This document shows, piece by piece, positions 53,177-62,520 of a DNA stretch of 64,000 bases (its first letter is position 1; the number at the start of each line of letters is the position of its first letter). This stretch comes from DATAZK01 sp965199805 (lineage in GTDB: Bacteria; Actinomycetota; Actinomycetes; Frankiales; Frankiaceae), in NCBI GenBank assembly GCA_965199805.1, contig CBDATO010000001.1:682001-746000 (forward strand). Direction: 5' to 3'. A program made the translations under genes and the position numbers. The notes under the pieces are model-generated. The model searched no databases. It was not told the DNA's origin and saw only the letters and a program-made list of their open reading frames with translations.

Positions 53177-55369
53177 CTAGCCGACGTTGGCCGCCGACAT
53201 CCCGCGCAGCTCCTTGCGCAGCTCGTTGATCTCGTCGCGGAGCCGGGCGGCGAGCTCGAAGTGCAGCTCCTTGGCCGCCTCGTGCATCTCGTCCGACAGC
53301 TGTTGGATGAGCTGCGCCAGCTCGTGTTTGGGCATCCCCGCCAGGGCGGCGGCGTGCTTGCCGACGGTCTCCGACCGCGACGACATGCCCGGCACCGGCG
53401 CCTTGCCGCGCGACTGGCTGCGCCCTGAGCCGCCGACCATCTCCCCGGAGCTGGTCTCGCGGTAGAGGTCGTCGAGGATGTCGACGATCTTCTTGCGCAG
53501 CGGCTGCGGGTCGAGCCCGCGTTCGGTGTTGTACGCGATCTGCTTGGTACGCCGGCGGCTGGTCTCGTCGATGGCGAGCTGCATCGACGGGGTGATGTTG
53601 TCGGCGTACATGTGCACCTGGCCCGACACGTTTCGGGCGGCCCGGCCGATGGTCTGGATCAACGACGTGCCGGAGCGCAGGAAGCCCTCCTTGTCGGCGT
53701 CGAGGATGCTCACCAGCGACACCTCGGGCAGGTCGAGGCCCTCACGCAGCAGGTTGATGCCGACGAGGACGTCGAACTCGCCCATCCGCAGCTCCTTGAG
53801 CAGCTCGATGCGCCGGATCGTGTCGACCTCGCTGTGCAGGTAGCGCACCCGGATGCCGAGGTCGAGCAGGTAGTCGGTGAGGTCCTCGGACATCTTCTTG
53901 GTGAGCGTGGTGACCAGCACCCGCTCGTCGCGCTCGGCCCGGGCCCTGATCTCGTGGACCAGGTCGTCGATCTGGCCCTTGGTCTGCTTGATGACGATCT
54001 CGGGGTCGATGAGCCCGGTGGGCCGGATGATCTGCTCGACGATGCCGTCGGCCTTGGCCATCTCGTACTTGCCGGGGGTCGCCGACAGGTAGACCGTCTG
54101 CCCGATCCGCTCCAGGAACTCGTCGAACTTCAACGGACGGTTGTCCATCGCGCTCGGCAGCCGGAAGCCGTGGTCGACGAGCGTGCGCTTACGGCTCATG
54201 TCGCCCTCGAACATGGCGCCGACCTGCGGCACCGTCGTGTGCGACTCGTCGATGACCAGCAGGAAGTCGTCCGGGAAGTAGTCGAGCAGCGTGTGCGGGG
54301 CGGTGCCCGCCGCCCGGCCGTCGATGTGGCGCGAGTAGTTCTCGATGCCGTTGCAGAAACCGACCTGGCGCATCATCTCGATGTCATAGGTCGTGCGCAT
54401 GCGCAGCCGCTGCGCCTCCAGCAGCTTGCCCTGCTGCTCCAGCTCGGCGAGGCGCTCGGTCTGCTCCTGCTCGATGCTCGCGATCGCCCGCTCCATGCGG
54501 TCGGGACCGGCGACGTAATGGGTGGCCGGGAAGATCAGCAGATTGGTCGACTCGGAGACGACCTCACCGGTGAGCGGGTGCAGGTAGGTGAGCTTCTCGA
54601 TCTCGTCGCCGAAGAGCTCGACCCGGACGGCCAGCTCCTCGTACACCGGGAAGATCTCGACGGTGTCGCCGCGCACCCGGAAGGTGCCGCGGGTGAAGGC
54701 CAGGTCGTTGCGCGTGTACTGCACGTCGACGAGCCGGCGCAGCAGGGTGTCGCGGTCGTAGGACTCACCGACGGTCAGCCGCACGCACCGGTCGATGTAC
54801 TCCTGCGGCGTACCCAAGCCGTAGATGCAGGAGACCGACGCCACGACGATCACGTCGCGCCGGGTGAGCAGGTTCATCGTGGCCGAGTGCCGCAGCCGCT
54901 CGACCTCCTCGTTCACCGAGGAGTCCTTCTCGATGTAGGTATCGCTCTGCGGGACGTACGCCTCGGGCTGGTAGTAGTCGTAGTACGAGACGAAGTACTC
55001 GACCGCGTTGTTGGGGAAGAGCTCGCGGAACTCGTTCGCCAGCTGTGCGGCCAGCGTCTTGTTGGGCGCCAGCACCAGGGTCGGCCGCTGCAGCTTCTCG
55101 ATCAGCCAGGCCGTGGTCGCGCTCTTGCCCGTGCCTGTGGCACCGAGCAGCACCACGTTGGTGTCGCCGTTCTCGATCCGGCCGGCGAGCTCGGCGATGG
55201 CCGCCGGCTGGTCGCCGCTCGGCGAGTAGTCGCTGATGACCTTGAACGGCGCCTGCGAACGCCGGATGTCGCTCTTGGGCCGCTCGAAGGTGCCGCCCTG
55301 CTTGTTGGCGGCTGCGGACTTGGCTGCTGCGGACTTGGGCGCGCTGTCACGTGTAGCTGTTCGAGGCAC
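53177..55369 (-). CDS. uvrB: UvrB excinuclease subunit
   Basis: Helicase-like protein that verifies DNA damage and recruits UvrC. The 730 residues carry the P-loop GATGTGKS near 80, the beta-hairpin region YYDYYQPEAYVPQSDTYIEKD, DESHTTVPQVGAMF, the helicase motifs LVGINLLREGLDLPEVSLV and QTIGRAARN, and a C-terminal UVR motif (ELHFELAARLRDEINELRKEL). The GTG at 55369 includes a ~40-residue Ala/Lys-rich tail before the conserved FKVISDYSPSGDQPAAI. A later start is possible but less likely. Confidence 0.97.
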   Translation of the reverse strand: MPRTATRDSAPKSAAAKSAAANKQGGTFERPKSDIRRSQAPFKVISDYSPSGDQPAAIAELAGRIENGDTNVVLLGATGTGKSATTAWLIEKLQRPTLVLAPNKTLAAQLANEFRELFPNNAVEYFVSYYDYYQPEAYVPQSDTYIEKDSSVNEEVERLRHSATMNLLTRRDVIVVASVSCIYGLGTPQEYIDRCVRLTVGESYDRDTLLRRLVDVQYTRNDLAFTRGTFRVRGDTVEIFPVYEELAVRVELFGDEIEKLTYLHPLTGEVVSESTNLLIFPATHYVAGPDRMERAIASIEQEQTERLAELEQQGKLLEAQRLRMRTTYDIEMMRQVGFCNGIENYSRHIDGRAAGTAPHTLLDYFPDDFLLVIDESHTTVPQVGAMFEGDMSRKRTLVDHGFRLPSAMDNRPLKFDEFLERIGQTVYLSATPGKYEMAKADGIVEQIIRPTGLIDPEIVIKQTKGQIDDLVHEIRARAERDERVLVTTLTKKMSEDLTDYLLDLGIRVRYLHSEVDTIRRIELLKELRMGEFDVLVGINLLREGLDLPEVSLVSILDADKEGFLRSGTSLIQTIGRAARNVSGQVHMYADNITPSMQLAIDETSRRRTKQIAYNTERGLDPQPLRKKIVDILDDLYRETSSGEMVGGSGRSQSRGKAPVPGMSSRSETVGKHAAALAGMPKHELAQLIQQLSDEMHEAAKELHFELAARLRDEINELRKELRGMSAANVG

Positions 55370-55417
55370 GCTACGTACAACACCACACGGGTCCGACAGA
55401 ATCCGCCGGCCGCAGGA

Positions 55418-56020
55418 TCAGCCGGCGAGCGCTGCCCAGACCTCGTCGACCTGGGCTCGCAGGTGCTCCAGCGTGCCGCCGTTGTCGATCACGTACACCC
55501 GCAGGTCGGCGACGGCCGCCCGACGCTGCTCGTTCGACGCCTGCGCCTTCATCCGGTCCTGCGCTTGCGCCCGCGGCAGGCCGCGACCTTCGAGGCGCTG
55601 CAGGCGTATGTCGTCCGGCGCCTCGACGAGGACCACCGCGTCAAACGTGCCGGCGACGCCGCTCTCGACCAGCAGCGGGATGTCGTGGATGAGCACCGGC
55701 ACCCCGGCCGCCTCGGCCTCGTGGACGAGCCGCGCCGACTCGGCCTGGATGCGGGGGTGGGTGATGCCCTCGAGCACCTTGCGCCGGCCCGCGTCGGCGA
55801 AGACGATCGCGCCGAGCGCCGGCCGGTCCAGCGCCCCGTCGTCGAGCAGCACGCCGTCACCGAACGCGGCGCCGATCTCGGCTAACCCCTCGGTGCCGGG
55901 CGCGACGACCTCACGCGCGATCAGGTCGGAATCGACGATCACCGCCCCGTGCTCGACGAAGAGCCGGTCGACCGTGCTCTTGCCGGCCCCGATGCCGCCG
56001 GTCAGTCCCACTCGCAGCAT
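55418..56020 (-). CDS. coaE: Dephospho-CoA kinase
   Basis: Last step of coenzyme A synthesis, phosphorylating the ribose 3'-hydroxyl. The 200 residues start MLRVGLTGGIGAGKSTV (P-loop), continue with VDSDLIAREVVAPGTEGL, ITHPRI and IHDIPLLVESG (the lid), and end normally. Many Actinobacteria fuse an extra domain (GrpB-type/DUF) to CoaE; this one has the simple form. It lies 48 bp downstream of the kinase-side neighbour and upstream of uvrB on the same strand. Confidence 0.96.
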   Translation of the reverse strand: MLRVGLTGGIGAGKSTVDRLFVEHGAVIVDSDLIAREVVAPGTEGLAEIGAAFGDGVLLDDGALDRPALGAIVFADAGRRKVLEGITHPRIQAESARLVHEAEAAGVPVLIHDIPLLVESGVAGTFDAVVLVEAPDDIRLQRLEGRGLPRAQAQDRMKAQASNEQRRAAVADLRVYVIDNGGTLEHLRAQVDEVWAALAG

Positions 56021-56041
56021 GCGGCTATCTAACCCGCCGCG

Positions 56042-56884
56042 CTAACCCGCTGCGGAGGTGGTGACGGGCAGTACGCCCGTCGGGGCCTGCAGCGCGTCGA
56101 TCCGCTCGACCACCTCACCGGCGGTACGCGGCCGGTTAGCGAGGTCGGGGTCGACGCACGCCTTGATCAAAGTGGTCTCTTCCGGGCCGAGTGCCGGGTC
56201 CACCTTGGGACTGCCGGCGAGCACGGCGCGCATCGCCATCATCGGCTGGTCGGCGGGGATGTCGCCGAACATGCCCTTGCCGGCCAGCGCCCGGTGCAGC
56301 GTCATGCCCAGGCTGTAGACGTCGGTCAGCCGCGACGGCTGACCGCCGGCCAGCATGGCCGGGTCGACGAACTCGACGGCGCCGATGCTCCGGCTGCCGA
56401 TGCTGGTGACCGTGACGCCCGGCTGCAGCACCTTCGCGAGGCCCAGGTCGGCGAGCCGGCCGCCGTCCGCGGTGAGCAGCACGTTCTCCGGCGCGATGTC
56501 CTGGTGGACGATTCCCGACTCGTGCAGCGCGTGCGCCGCCCGCGCCACGTCGGCGACCGCCTTGCGCGCCGCGTCCTTCGTGAGCTCGCCGGTGGGCTCG
56601 GCCAGTGAGCCGCGCTCCAGCCATTCCATCGCGTAGAAGAAGGTGCCGGCCTGCTGCCCGGCGTCGAACAGGCGCACCAGGTACGGCGAGCGCACGGCGG
56701 CGAAGGCCTTCAGCTCCCGCGTCGCCCGGGCGAAGGTCTCCGACGTCGTCTGCCCGGCCACGACCTTCACGACCACGGAGGCGGTGTCGAGACCGAGGCG
56801 GGCGGGCGGGGTCGCCAGGTAGTACCGGCCGTGGTTGCCCTCACCCAACGGGCGGATGAAGGTGTAGTCCGCGATGCCGTCCAC
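56042..56884 (-). CDS. Soluble Hanks-type Ser/Thr protein kinase with HQD/DLG variant motifs
   Basis: A 280-residue kinase made of the catalytic domain only. It shows the glycine loop LGEGNHGRYYLA (13-24), Lys40 in VVVKV, Glu57 in RELKAF, Asp129 in HQDIAPEN (HRD changed to HQD), and Asp146 in ADLGLA (DFG changed to DLG). The residues needed for phosphotransfer (Lys, Glu, Asp, Asn, Asp) remain, so it is probably active. No transmembrane helix or sensor domain is present. The GTG at 56884 directly precedes the kinase fold; a longer reading includes the tandem repeat and is unlikely. Substrate unknown. Confidence 0.9.
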   Translation of the reverse strand: MDGIADYTFIRPLGEGNHGRYYLATPPARLGLDTASVVVKVVAGQTTSETFARATRELKAFAAVRSPYLVRLFDAGQQAGTFFYAMEWLERGSLAEPTGELTKDAARKAVADVARAAHALHESGIVHQDIAPENVLLTADGGRLADLGLAKVLQPGVTVTSIGSRSIGAVEFVDPAMLAGGQPSRLTDVYSLGMTLHRALAGKGMFGDIPADQPMMAMRAVLAGSPKVDPALGPEETTLIKACVDPDLANRPRTAGEVVERIDALQAPTGVLPVTTSAAG

Positions 56885-56894
56885 GCACTTCCCC

Positions 56895-56942
56895 CGTCTG
56901 CACGCTGTCTGTGTGTGCCGTCTGCACGCTGTCGATGTGTGC
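56895..56942. repeat. Tandem repeat, two 24-bp units, upstream of the kinase gene
   Basis: Two head-to-tail 24-bp units beginning CGTCTGCACGCTGTC and ending GTGTGC, identical at 22 of 24 positions, lie 11 bp upstream of the kinase start in a 200-bp divergent region shared with the antiporter gene. Such repeats may be binding sites for a regulator. Confidence 0.6.
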
Positions 56943-57084
56943 GAGATCAGCACGCTAACAGCGTCGCCCAACCAATGATCCAACTATCAGGGATCCGACA
57001 GACGCGGGGCTCGGGACGCTCTAGCGTGATCGCGTTCGGTGATCGTCCCCTCTTCACATCGGCTTCACAGAGGAGTCACCACCC

Positions 57085-59241
57085 GTGATCAGCATCGCGC
57101 ACGGTGCCGCGTCGGCGCTCATCACGGCGGCGGACGCACCAACCGTTCCCGGCACCGCCAAGCCCCTGCCCGACCGTACGGCCGCCGTCTTCATCGCCGT
57201 CGTCTTCATCGTCATCCTGGCGCGCCTGCTCGGCCGGCTGTTCCGCCGCATCGGGCAGCCGCCCGTGATCGGCGAGATCATCGCCGGCATCCTGCTCGGC
57301 ACGTCGCTGCTCGGCCAGTTCCACCACGGCGACCGCACACTGACGACCATCCTGTTCCCGGCCGACGTCAAGCAGATCATGCAGGTGCTGGCCAACCTGG
57401 GCCTCGTCATCTTCATGTTCATCATCGGTCTCGAGCTCGACCTCAAGCTGATCCGGGGAAACGAGCGCAAGGCCGGCGTCATCTCGCTGTCGTCGATCCT
57501 GGTGCCGTTCGTGGGCGGCGCGCTGCTGGCCCTGTACCTCTACAACAAGCACAGCCAGGGCGGGCTGCTGCCCGGCGAGCACGTCAAGAGGCTGGCCTTC
57601 GCGCTCTTCATCGGCGCCTCGATGTGCGTCACCGCCTTCCCGGTGCTCGCCCGCATCCTCAGCGAACGCGGGATGACCCGCACCCCGCTCGGGGTCATCG
57701 CCCTCGCCTGCGCCGCCATCGACGACGTGGTGGCCTGGTCCTTGCTGGCGGTCGTATCGGCCATCGCGGCGCCCGGTGACGAGCCGCTCTGGCACACCTT
57801 CGCGTTCTCGCTGCTGTACCTGATCGTCATGTTCGGGGCGATCCGCCCACTGCTCAACCGCTTCCTGGTCCCGATCTACCAGAAGGCCGGCCGGCTCACC
57901 CCCGACGTCCTCGCCTTCCTGCTCGTGGGCCTCATCCTGTCGGCGTACATCACCGACGAGATCGGCATCCACTTCATCTTCGGCGCCTTCGTCTTCGGCG
58001 TCATCGTGCCGCGGGAGGGCACCCACCGGCTCTTCCAGGAGATCCTGGAGCGCCTCGAGCAGGTCAGCGTGCTGCTGCTGCTCCCGATCTTCTTCATCGT
58101 GACCGGCCTGTCGGTCGACCTCACCAAGCTCACCGGCAACGCCGCCGAGGAGCTCGTCTTCGTCCTGCTCGTCGCCATCGGCGGCAAGTTCATCGGCGCC
58201 TACCTCGCGGCGCGCGCCCAGCGCATCCCCAACCGCCGCTCGCAGGCTCTCGCGCTGCTGATGAACACCCGCGGACTCACCGAGCTGGTGCTGCTGTCGG
58301 TCGGCCTGCGGCTCAAGGTCCTCGACGTCGAGCTCTTCACGATGCTGGTCGTGATGGCCGTGATCACGACCGTCATGACCGCGCCGCTGCTGAGACTCGT
58401 CTACCCGGACAAGCTCGTCGCCCGGGAGGTCGAGGAGGCGGAGCGGGCGGCGCTCGGCATCCCCAACGCCTACCGGGTCATGGTCGTGCTCGGCGACACG
58501 CCCCGCGACGCCCCGCTGGTCGATCTCGCCGGCGACCTCGCCGCGTCCGAGCAGCCGTCGCAGGTCGTGCTCAGCCTCTTCCGCCCGCAGTCGCCGCCCG
58601 CACTCGAGGTCGGTTCCGGCCTGTCGGTGGAGCTCCTCGAGATGGCCGGCGTCATGGGCGAGCTCGAGCAGCTCGCCGACGCCTTGCGCGGACGCGGGGT
58701 CGACTGCGTGGTGCTGTCGCGCTTCAGCGCCGACCCGACGGGCGACGCCATCTCGCAGGCGGCCGGCCTCGGCGCCGACGTGCTGCTGGTCTCGGCGACG
58801 GCCGACGTCGACCGCGAACGGCTGCTGCGCGAGGTCGAGATCACCGTGGCCCACTACGAGGGGGACGCCGCGATCGCCGACGCACCCGTGCCTGTCACCG
58901 GGCTCGCCCACAGCGGCGAATCGGCCGACGCCGCCCTGGCGCTCGCCGTCCGCCTGAGCGCCGGTCGACGGGCGACCCTGCACCTCGCCGACGACGGCAG
59001 CCGCCGCCGGGTGGGGGGCCTGGCCGAACGGCTGCAGCGGCTCGGGCTCGCCGTCGAGGTGGTGTCCGCCGACATGCCGGCCGCCGGTCTCGTGCTGCTC
59101 GCCGCCGACGCCCCCCTGCCGGCCGGCGCCACCGCAGCCCTGCGCGTACGCGCGCCGCAGCTGCAGGACAGCACCGAGCTGATCCGGCTGCTGGAGGCCG
59201 GCACCCCGTTCCCGGCCGCAGCCGCGACCCCCTCCGTCTGA
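57085..59241 (+). CDS. Cation:proton antiporter (CPA2 type) with C-terminal USP-like region
   Basis: A membrane antiporter exchanging Na+ or K+ for H+. The N-terminal ~440 residues form about 12 helices with the CPA2 features QPPVIGEIIAGILLGTSLLG, FIIGLELDLKLI, CAAIDDVVAWSLLAV (the tandem Asp of the ion site) and FIFGAFVFGVIVPRE. From about residue 460, after LRLVYPDKLV, a ~260-residue soluble tail contains two universal-stress-protein-like folds (YRVMVVLGDTPR..., then a weaker second). The GTG at 57085 follows AGAGGAG. Nucleotide-controlled antiport is plausible. It stands alone behind a divergent promoter region. Confidence 0.93.
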   Translation: MISIAHGAASALITAADAPTVPGTAKPLPDRTAAVFIAVVFIVILARLLGRLFRRIGQPPVIGEIIAGILLGTSLLGQFHHGDRTLTTILFPADVKQIMQVLANLGLVIFMFIIGLELDLKLIRGNERKAGVISLSSILVPFVGGALLALYLYNKHSQGGLLPGEHVKRLAFALFIGASMCVTAFPVLARILSERGMTRTPLGVIALACAAIDDVVAWSLLAVVSAIAAPGDEPLWHTFAFSLLYLIVMFGAIRPLLNRFLVPIYQKAGRLTPDVLAFLLVGLILSAYITDEIGIHFIFGAFVFGVIVPREGTHRLFQEILERLEQVSVLLLLPIFFIVTGLSVDLTKLTGNAAEELVFVLLVAIGGKFIGAYLAARAQRIPNRRSQALALLMNTRGLTELVLLSVGLRLKVLDVELFTMLVVMAVITTVMTAPLLRLVYPDKLVAREVEEAERAALGIPNAYRVMVVLGDTPRDAPLVDLAGDLAASEQPSQVVLSLFRPQSPPALEVGSGLSVELLEMAGVMGELEQLADALRGRGVDCVVLSRFSADPTGDAISQAAGLGADVLLVSATADVDRERLLREVEITVAHYEGDAAIADAPVPVTGLAHSGESADAALALAVRLSAGRRATLHLADDGSRRRVGGLAERLQRLGLAVEVVSADMPAAGLVLLAADAPLPAGATAALRVRAPQLQDSTELIRLLEAGTPFPAAAATPSV

Positions 59242-59254
59242 CCCGAACGCCGAA

Positions 59255-59284
59255 CGGCGGCCACCGCGGGTGCGGTGGCCGCCG
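59255..59284. terminator. Strong bidirectional hairpin terminator
   Basis: A perfect 13-bp stem (CGGCGGCCACCGC / GCGGTGGCCGCCG) around a 4-base loop lies in the 63-bp gap between the convergent antiporter and oxidoreductase genes. It is the strongest hairpin I found in the window. T-runs are absent, as usual in this kind of genome. Confidence 0.75.
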
Positions 59285-59304
59285 TCGGTGAGGCGTGCCG
59301 GCAA

Positions 59305-61035
59305 CTAGGGCAGCGGCGTGTGCCGGACCCACTTCCACCATTGCGAGACCGAGCGGCCCATGCCGAGCTTGCGGCCGAAGCCGAGCTTGGCCACCTCGTC
59401 GGTGATGCGCAGCGCCTGGTACTGCAGCCCGAGGAAGGAGTCGACGGTCGCGTACGGGCCGCCGAGCGTCGCCGATCCCGACGCGAAGATCACGCCGTCA
59501 CCGTTACGGGTGCCTGTGACCTCGAAGGACAGCTCGACCTGCATCTTGCCGTAGGGGTTGCGCTGGGCACCCGTCATGTCGAACAGGTCCTTGAGCAGCC
59601 GGTGCTCGGTGATGTCGGCCTCGAGGCCGGTGGCGTCGACGATGTAGTCGGCCGGGACGTGCACCGGCCCCTGCTGGGTGTTGACGGTCGTCAGGACGCG
59701 ACCGTCGGGGGTCTGGGCCACCTCCGTGACCTGCCCGACGAGCTGGCGGTAGTAACCGCCCTTCTCCCCGGCCGCCAGCTGCTGCAGCCACAGCTTGCGG
59801 TGCGGCGTGGTGGTGCCGCCCTGCCAGCCGAGCAGCTCCTTGCGCTCCTCCGGCGTCGCCTTCTCCAGCTGGCGCTTGTAGACGCCACCCCAGTTGGACT
59901 TCGGCCAGTTGAAGCCCTGGATGCCGGTGCCGTACAGGCCCTTGCGCCGCTTGAAGACGCTCGGTCCGTGCCGGTCGGGAAGGTAGGTGCGCAGCAGGTG
60001 CACGATCGTCGTCTGCGCGCCCTTGAGGTTGCGGTCGTCGATGATCCGCTGCAGCACCCGCGAGGCGACGATGCCGCCGCCGCGGATCACGACGGTGCAG
60101 GGCCGGCGCACCAGCTCGTCGTACACGTGCTCGTGCGGCTCGTACGCGTTGACGACCCGGGTGTAGTCCTGGTGCTTGGTGCGGTACTCCTGCAGGTCGG
60201 GCAGGAAGCGCAGCCCCGGGTAGCCGACGGCGATGTGGACGAAGCGGCTCCGGTACGCGATGCGCTTGGTGGACGCGGCACCCTCGGGCGGGGTCAGGAT
60301 CGTGAAGTAGCCCGCCCCCTGCCGCCGCCGGACCATGCGGACCAGGCCCTTGCGCAGCATGCTGTGGTAGTTGATCCGCGCCGCCTCGGCCTCCATGCCG
60401 GCGAAGGCCTGCCCGGCGCGCGGGGTGAAGTAGTCGGTGAGGATCGGCTCGCTGAGCACGTTCCACAGCGGGGCCATCTTGGCGCCCAGGGTCGACTGCT
60501 TCTTCAACCCCTGCGCCGTGGAGACCAGGCCTTTCTTGCCCGCCCACGCCTCGCGCATGGCGTAGCTCGGGAAGCCCCAGATGTTGTCCGGGTTGCTGCC
60601 CGCGTCGGAGCGCAGCCGCTCGCCGCGCGGCACCTGCGACACCCGTGTCAGGTACTCGTACGTGTCCCATGGCCGGTCGTTGACCCCGAGCACGGCGATC
60701 TGGTCGGTGGGCACACCGGCGATCCGCAGGTGGTCGACCATGACGAACGAGCCGATACCGCCGCCGACCGTCACGAACGGCACGTCGACGATCGGGATGC
60801 CGGCCCGGGCGACCATCTCGTCGGTCCAGACGGGCGTGTCGATGAGCTCCGGGGTCAGGTCACCCTTGCCGGTGAGCTGCTCGCGCTCGAAGACCCCGGT
60901 GCCCGGCGTCTGGATCGTCTGATGGGTACCGGACGGCTGCGGCAGGACCGGCGCGCCACTCGGCGGAGCCGAGACCGCACCGCCTCCTGCGGGCGGCCGG
61001 GGGTGGGCACCCCCGACGATCGTCTCGTTGCTCAC
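59305..61035 (-). CDS. Two-Rossmann FAD/NAD(P)-type oxidoreductase of unknown function
   Basis: A 576-residue protein with a ~60-residue Pro/Gly-rich disordered N-terminus. Then comes a first dinucleotide fold (VPFVTVGGGIGSFVMVDHL, glycines 91-95), a second (CTVVIRGGGIVASRVLQRI, near 312) and an ATG-type motif (DYIVDATGLEADI, near 465). This layout resembles flavin monooxygenases and thioredoxin-reductase-like enzymes, but no closer family is recognised. No catalytic CxxC is seen. It follows the FHA gene on the same strand after a 70-bp gap, suggesting a shared operon. Cofactor choice and substrate are unknown. Confidence 0.75.
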   Translation of the reverse strand: MSNETIVGGAHPRPPAGGGAVSAPPSGAPVLPQPSGTHQTIQTPGTGVFEREQLTGKGDLTPELIDTPVWTDEMVARAGIPIVDVPFVTVGGGIGSFVMVDHLRIAGVPTDQIAVLGVNDRPWDTYEYLTRVSQVPRGERLRSDAGSNPDNIWGFPSYAMREAWAGKKGLVSTAQGLKKQSTLGAKMAPLWNVLSEPILTDYFTPRAGQAFAGMEAEAARINYHSMLRKGLVRMVRRRQGAGYFTILTPPEGAASTKRIAYRSRFVHIAVGYPGLRFLPDLQEYRTKHQDYTRVVNAYEPHEHVYDELVRRPCTVVIRGGGIVASRVLQRIIDDRNLKGAQTTIVHLLRTYLPDRHGPSVFKRRKGLYGTGIQGFNWPKSNWGGVYKRQLEKATPEERKELLGWQGGTTTPHRKLWLQQLAAGEKGGYYRQLVGQVTEVAQTPDGRVLTTVNTQQGPVHVPADYIVDATGLEADITEHRLLKDLFDMTGAQRNPYGKMQVELSFEVTGTRNGDGVIFASGSATLGGPYATVDSFLGLQYQALRITDEVAKLGFGRKLGMGRSVSQWWKWVRHTPLP

Positions 61036-61105
61036 GGCTCCACTCCACTTCCTGGGGACGTCGGACAGGCTGATGACTCGGGGACGACGGGGCGGGTGCT
61101 ACCGG

Positions 61106-62404
61106 CTAGCGCTGGCCGCGGTGCGACTCGTACTTCAAGGTGCGGTTGCCGAGCTTGATCGTCGTGCCGGGCGTGAGGACGACCCGGCCGTTCGGCGGGA
61201 CCGGCTGCCACTCGGGGCTGTTCGGCATCGCGATGTACGTGCCGTTCGCCGACCCGTGGTCCGACAGCCGCACGGTCCAGTCCTCGAGGGAGATCAGCGC
61301 GTGCGCCCGTGAGACGGTGCCGCCGGTGTCCTCGAGCCGCAGCGGACGCGCCCGGCCGGACAGCACCTCGGGGGCCTGCTCCGGCTGGCGACCGAGCACG
61401 TAGTCCTGCTCGAGCTGGAAGACCGAACCGTCGTCGAAGACGAGCACGCCGAGCGGCGGGCGCGGCCCGTCGACCAGCGCCGGCGTCTGCTGGACCATGT
61501 TGATCCCGCACACCGTGCAGAACTGCACCATCGGGTCGTTGAAGTGCCCGCGCTTGCAGAAGACGCCCTTGACCTGCGCGGGTGCTGTACCAGCCGGGGT
61601 CGGCTGCTCCGTCACCTCACGCGGGTCGACCGGCAGCGGCGCCCGGGCGGGCGCGTTGTCGTCGGCCAGCGACTCGACCTGGAAGTCGCCCGGCGGCGGG
61701 GAGCTCGGGGGTGCGCTCGGCGGCGGGCTCGACGGCAGCACGGGAGGGGCGACCGACGGGGCCGGAGGAGGCGGCGGCGGGCCGGGCACCTGGTCGGCGG
61801 GTACGGCCGCGGGCGGCTCCGGGGTGCTCTTCACGTACGAGAGCGGCGCGGCGGCGGGGCCGGCCGGCTGCTCGGCAGCGGCCGGGGCGGCGGACGACGG
61901 GAACGCGGCCGGCGCGGAGATGCCGGCGCCGGTGCGTGCGGTGAAGCTCAGGCCCGACCCGGGGACGATGCCGGCCACCAGGTCGGACGCCGCGACGGCC
62001 GTGCTGCCGCCGCCTGCGTCGACCTCGAGGTCGGACACGCCGCGCAGCACCCGGTCGACCCAGGTCAGCGAGTCTCGACCCGAGACGACGACGGCGCCCT
62101 CACTGCCCTGGGCGCGGACCTCGATGTCACCCACGACGAGCACGGCGACGTCACCACCGCCGAGGGGGGCGAGCAGGGCGAGATCCATGGCGTCGTCGTC
62201 GCTGGTGGCCAGCAGGCCGGCCAGCTTGCGGGCCATGCCACGACCCCCGCCCGGCTTCGCCTCGCGGACCAGGGTGAGCAGCTGCTCGAGCAGGGCTGCC
62301 TGCTCCGGCGCGGGTCGGGGGACGACGAGCGCCGCACCGGGGGTGCGGGCGACGACGCCGTCGCCGGGGGTCACGCGGGCCTGGAAGTCGTCCCAGTCGA
62401 TCAC
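61106..62404 (-). CDS. FHA-domain protein with zinc ribbon and Pro-rich linker
   Basis: Phosphothreonine-reading protein of 432 residues. An N-terminal ~150-residue region of unknown fold (DWDDFQARVTPGDGVV) leads into a long Pro/Ser-rich linker (about 170-260). A zinc ribbon (CKRGHFNDPMVQFCTVCG) lies near 283-300. A C-terminal FHA domain follows (VLGRQPE, VSRAHALISL, SANGTYIAMP) with the conserved Gly-Arg, Ser, His and Asn-Gly residues of phosphothreonine binding. Related FHA/zinc-ribbon proteins lie in actinobacterial kinase/phosphatase clusters. The GTG at 62404 has AAAGGA upstream. It may recruit a phosphorylated partner. Confidence 0.85.
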   Translation of the reverse strand: MIDWDDFQARVTPGDGVVARTPGAALVVPRPAPEQAALLEQLLTLVREAKPGGGRGMARKLAGLLATSDDDAMDLALLAPLGGGDVAVLVVGDIEVRAQGSEGAVVVSGRDSLTWVDRVLRGVSDLEVDAGGGSTAVAASDLVAGIVPGSGLSFTARTGAGISAPAAFPSSAAPAAAEQPAGPAAAPLSYVKSTPEPPAAVPADQVPGPPPPPPAPSVAPPVLPSSPPPSAPPSSPPPGDFQVESLADDNAPARAPLPVDPREVTEQPTPAGTAPAQVKGVFCKRGHFNDPMVQFCTVCGINMVQQTPALVDGPRPPLGVLVFDDGSVFQLEQDYVLGRQPEQAPEVLSGRARPLRLEDTGGTVSRAHALISLEDWTVRLSDHGSANGTYIAMPNSPEWQPVPPNGRVVLTPGTTIKLGNRTLKYESHRGQR

Positions 62405-62520
62405 GGGTGGTCCTTTCGCGAGGCGCAGATGCCTCGGTGGGAAGCGCAGGTGGTTCGGTGCGGAACGGAGCGCTTGTCGGTGCGGGCTCAGACGGTCGTG
62501 CCGGAGGGTTGCGCTGCCGG

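Noticed and set aside
57076..59304. 742-codon minus-strand open frame across the antiporter gene
   Set aside because: Antisense shadow with Asp/Glu/Gln/Arg-rich composition; the plus strand encodes an unmistakable antiporter.
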